The notes under the pieces are model-generated. The model did not search any database and was not told the origin of the DNA. It was given only the letters and a program-made list of their open reading frames with translations. A program made the translations under genes and the position numbers. 7,870 nucleotides of DNA from positions 1-7,870 of the forward strand of contig JADQBO010000292.1 of assembly GCA_016278585.1 (NCBI GenBank), written 5' to 3'. Source of the DNA: Desulfosporosinus sp. (lineage in GTDB: Bacteria; Bacillota; Desulfitobacteriia; Desulfitobacteriales; Desulfitobacteriaceae). Positions 5,762 through 7,870 of this stretch are shown piece after piece. Position 1 is the first letter of the stretch, and the number at the start of each line of letters is the position of its first letter.

Positions 5762-5789
5762 ACTTTAAAAATAGCGCTCAATCTCACCT

Positions 5790-6788
5790 TTACTCGTGTT
5801 TTTTTAACCAGCTCATCATTCCTCTAAGTTGCTCTCCGACTTTTTCAATCGGATGATTGGCTTCGTTACGGGTCATAGCATTAAAGGTAGGACGATTTGC
5901 TTGGTTTTCCAGTAACCAGGCTTTAGCAAACCGACCGTCTTGGATTTCTTCCAGTACGCGTTTCATTTCTTTACGGGTTTCTTGGTTAACAATTCGTTTA
6001 CCAATGGTCATATCCCCATATTGAGCCGTATCGGACACAGAATATCTCATCCAACTCATGCCACCTTCATACATTAAGTCAACGATGAGCTTTAATTCGT
6101 GTAAGCATTCAAAGTAAGCAATTTCCGGTTGATAGCCTGCTTCGACTAATGTGTCAAAACCTGCTTTAACCAATTCAGATGCCCCTCCGCAAAGAACTGC
6201 CTGTTCTCCAAATAAGTCGGTTTCCGTTTCCTCACCAAAGGTTGTTTCTAGAACGCCCGCTTTAGTGGATCCGATTCCCTTAGCATAGGCTAAGGCTAAT
6301 TCCTTAGCTTTCCCGGTAGCATCTTGATGAACTGCAATCAACGCTGGTACTCCTGCGCCCTCAGTATAGGTGCGGCGTACCAAATGACCTGGGCTTTTCG
6401 GAGCCACCATAAAAACATCAACATCGCTTGGAGGAACAATTTGTCCGAAGTGAATATTAAAGCCATGAGAAAAGACAAGCGCCTTTCCTGATGTTAAATG
6501 TTGCTTAATTTCTGAATTATAAACTTTACTTTGTGTCTCATCTGGAAGTAGGATTTGTATGACATCAGCTCGTTTTGCGGCTTCTTCTACCGTCAGAACC
6601 TCGAAACCTGCTGCTTGAGCACGTTCTATCCGAGCACTGCCTGGACGAAGACCAATTACAACGTTGAGACCTGAATCCTTGAGGTTTTGAGCTTGGGCAT
6701 GCCCTTGACTACCATAACCCATTACCGCGATGACTTTTCCCTTTAATAACTCAAGATTTGCGTCGACTTCATAATACATTTTTGCCAT
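5790..6788 (-). CDS. ilvC: Ketol-acid reductoisomerase
   Basis: Second common step of valine and isoleucine synthesis: Mg2+-dependent alkyl migration and NAD(P)H-dependent reduction of acetolactate or acetohydroxybutyrate to the dihydroxy acid. The 332-residue product is the short class I form. The N-terminal Rossmann domain has GYGSQGH at 24-30 and the cofactor loop GLRPGS at 46-51, of a kind usually associated with NADPH. His108 lies in FSHGFNIHF. The C-terminal knotted domain holds the two-metal site: Asp191 and Glu195 (TDLFGEQAVLCGG), Glu227 and Glu231 (ECLHELK), and Ser252 (YSVSDTAQYG) contacting substrate. ATG at 6788 gives the family N-terminus; AAAGGAAG lies about 11 bases upstream, slightly far but adequate. 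It follows ilvN after 79 bases with no strong terminator or promoter, so cotranscription is likely. The dihydroxy-acid dehydratase ilvD, the next step, is not in the window. Confidence 0.97.
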   Translation of the reverse strand: MAKMYYEVDANLELLKGKVIAVMGYGSQGHAQAQNLKDSGLNVVIGLRPGSARIERAQAAGFEVLTVEEAAKRADVIQILLPDETQSKVYNSEIKQHLTSGKALVFSHGFNIHFGQIVPPSDVDVFMVAPKSPGHLVRRTYTEGAGVPALIAVHQDATGKAKELALAYAKGIGSTKAGVLETTFGEETETDLFGEQAVLCGGASELVKAGFDTLVEAGYQPEIAYFECLHELKLIVDLMYEGGMSWMRYSVSDTAQYGDMTIGKRIVNQETRKEMKRVLEEIQDGRFAKAWLLENQANRPTFNAMTRNEANHPIEKVGEQLRGMMSWLKKHE

Positions 6789-6867
6789 TTTTACAATAAC
6801 TTCCTTTCAACTATAAGCCTTTCTATAAATAGGCCGTATATATTTTACTACACTAGGTAAAATTTCT

Positions 6868-7347
6868 CTATAATTCCGATCGCAAAATTGCGATTTTACC
6901 AGTTCGCACCAACTCGAGTAATCCATAAGGTTGAATTGCGTGAACAAAGGCATCTATTTTTTCAATATCACCTGTTAACTCTATGGTAATATTACTTCTA
7001 CCCATATCCACAACCCGCCCTCGGAAAATATCCACGGTCTGGAGAACAACTGATCTTGTTTCAGCGCTGACTTGGACGCGGACTAATGCTAGCTCTCGTT
7101 CTACAACGCTTTCTTTAGTCAAGTCTGAGACGGATTGAACAACCACTAGTTTACTAAGTTGATTCCTCACTTGCTCAATGATTTGATCATCTCCATTAAC
7201 GACAATCGTCATTCGTGAAAGTTCAGGATCTTCCGTCTGACAAACGGTAAGACTATCAATGTTGTAACCCCTACGGGCGAACAATCCCGCCACCCGAATC
7301 AAAACACCAGGGTTGTTCTCGACAAGGACTGCAAGTGTATGCAACAT
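6868..7347 (-). CDS. ilvN: Acetohydroxyacid synthase, small (regulatory) subunit
   Basis: Regulatory subunit that binds the catalytic large subunit, raises its activity and confers feedback inhibition, typically by valine. The 159-residue product is the normal short form (E. coli IlvH type). An N-terminal ACT domain covers about residues 3-75, with LAVLVENNPGVLIRVAGLFA, GYNIDSLTV and the MTIVV strand; a C-terminal domain of the small-subunit family fills 80-159. Asn11, Gly14 and Asn29 occupy the same numbered positions as the valine-binding residues of E. coli IlvH, so valine feedback is likely retained (inference). The ATG at 7347 is preceded by GAGGTGAT, which overlaps the end of ilvB; only seven bases lie between the ilvB stop and this start. 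That tight spacing fits balanced, coupled synthesis of the two subunits. The symbol ilvH is also used for this protein. Confidence 0.96.
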   Translation of the reverse strand: MLHTLAVLVENNPGVLIRVAGLFARRGYNIDSLTVCQTEDPELSRMTIVVNGDDQIIEQVRNQLSKLVVVQSVSDLTKESVVERELALVRVQVSAETRSVVLQTVDIFRGRVVDMGRSNITIELTGDIEKIDAFVHAIQPYGLLELVRTGKIAILRSEL

Positions 7348-7354
7348 ATATCAA

Positions 7355-7870
7355 TCACCTCACTATCATTTCAGTAATGACTTTACCAGGTGGAACAAGA
7401 GGCAAAACATTTTCATGCTCTGAGATCGTAATATCTACCAGCACCGGCCCGGGATGGTTAAAAGCATCCTCAAAGGCACTGCGAACTTGCTCCACAGAAT
7501 TGACACGGATTCCACGAATACCATAGGCTTCTGCCACCTTGACAAAATCCGGGTTACCTTGAAGTTGTATAGAACTATACCGCTCATCATAAAACATTTT
7601 TTGCCATTGGCGAACCATACCAAGGACCCCGTTATTTAGAAGGATAATTTTAACTGGAAGTTTATTCTGAGCAATTGTTCCTAATTCTTGAATCGACATC
7701 TGTAAGGATCCATCACCGGTTACCAATAATACCCTATCATCCGGACGAGCAATTTGCGCACCGATTGCCGCAGGTAGTCCATAGCCCATTGCTCCAAGTC
7801 CACAACTAGTGGCATAATTACGCGGGTTTATGACTGGATAATACTGAGCTACCCACATTTGATGCTGTCC
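7355..7870 (-). CDS. ilvB: Acetohydroxyacid synthase, large (catalytic) subunit, C-terminal part
   Basis: The reading frame is open to the window edge; only the last 171 residues are present, of about 550-590 in the family. The enzyme condenses two pyruvates, or pyruvate with 2-oxobutyrate, to acetolactate or acetohydroxybutyrate using thiamine diphosphate, Mg2+ and FAD. The fragment begins in the typical GQHQMWVAQYY segment and contains the C-terminal thiamine-diphosphate domain: GLGAMGYGLPAAIGA (24-38 of the fragment), the metal-diphosphate motif GDGS at 52-55 ending at Asn79-Asn80, then GVLGMVRQWQ, whose Trp corresponds to the herbicide-contact Trp of plant enzymes. The GMVRQWQ segment and the paired ilvN favour a biosynthetic acetohydroxyacid synthase over catabolic acetolactate synthase or pyruvate oxidase. 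The stop TGA at 7357-7355 lies within the ilvN ribosome binding site. Start, N-terminal domains and promoter are outside the window. Confidence 0.95.
   Translation of the reverse strand, partial: GQHQMWVAQYYPVINPRNYATSCGLGAMGYGLPAAIGAQIARPDDRVLLVTGDGSLQMSIQELGTIAQNKLPVKIILLNNGVLGMVRQWQKMFYDERYSSIQLQGNPDFVKVAEAYGIRGIRVNSVEQVRSAFEDAFNHPGPVLVDITISEHENVLPLVPPGKVITEMIVR

Noticed and set aside
6789..6867. Possible hairpin in the ilvN-ilvC gap around CCTATTTATAGAAAGG
   Set aside because: The pairing is interrupted by a mismatch and a wobble pair and has almost no loop; it is not a credible terminator or attenuator.

Overview
The window looks like a chromosomal biosynthetic region of a low- to moderate-GC Gram-positive bacterium of the Firmicutes. 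A clostridial/Peptococcaceae-type genome such as Desulfitobacterium or Desulfosporosinus is my best guess, from protein flavour, gene order and the use of a T-box leader; I could not test the genus. Every gene I accept lies on the minus strand, so transcription runs from high to low coordinates. I see no mobile element, CRISPR array, rRNA or tRNA gene.

Reading in the direction of transcription, the window opens inside ilvB (7870-7355, C-terminal part of the acetohydroxyacid synthase large subunit). It is followed by ilvN (7347-6868, regulatory subunit), ilvC (6788-5790, ketol-acid reductoisomerase) and leuB (5687-4626, 3-isopropylmalate dehydrogenase). These belong to branched-chain amino acid synthesis. 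leuA, leuC and leuD are not between ilvC and leuB and must be elsewhere if the leucine pathway is complete. A 10-bp perfect inverted repeat enclosing a small hairpin fills the ilvC-leuB gap.

A roughly 560-base non-coding stretch (4625-4062) separates leuB from the proline genes. It holds a probable promoter (4562-4534), a full T-box riboswitch (4509-4269) with a recognisable Stem I, antiterminator and intrinsic terminator, and then about 200 further leader bases with additional inverted repeats. The likely specifier codon is CCC (Pro), which fits the genes behind it: proC (4061-3252), proB (3255-2134) and proA (2112-862). Together these encode the complete glutamate-to-proline pathway, in the order proC-proB-proA. 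Uncharged tRNA-Pro is therefore the likely signal that turns the operon on.

A hairpin at 825-788 ends the proline operon. Beyond it lies a separately promoted MarR-family regulator (675-259) with palindromes over its promoter. The last 258 bases contain no convincing gene; a strong Shine-Dalgarno sequence at the very edge suggests another minus-strand gene starting at or just beyond base 1. The window is mostly ordinary amino-acid metabolism. The parts most worth a second look are RNA-level: the proline T-box with its unusually long post-terminator leader, and the ilvC-leuB intercistronic structure.
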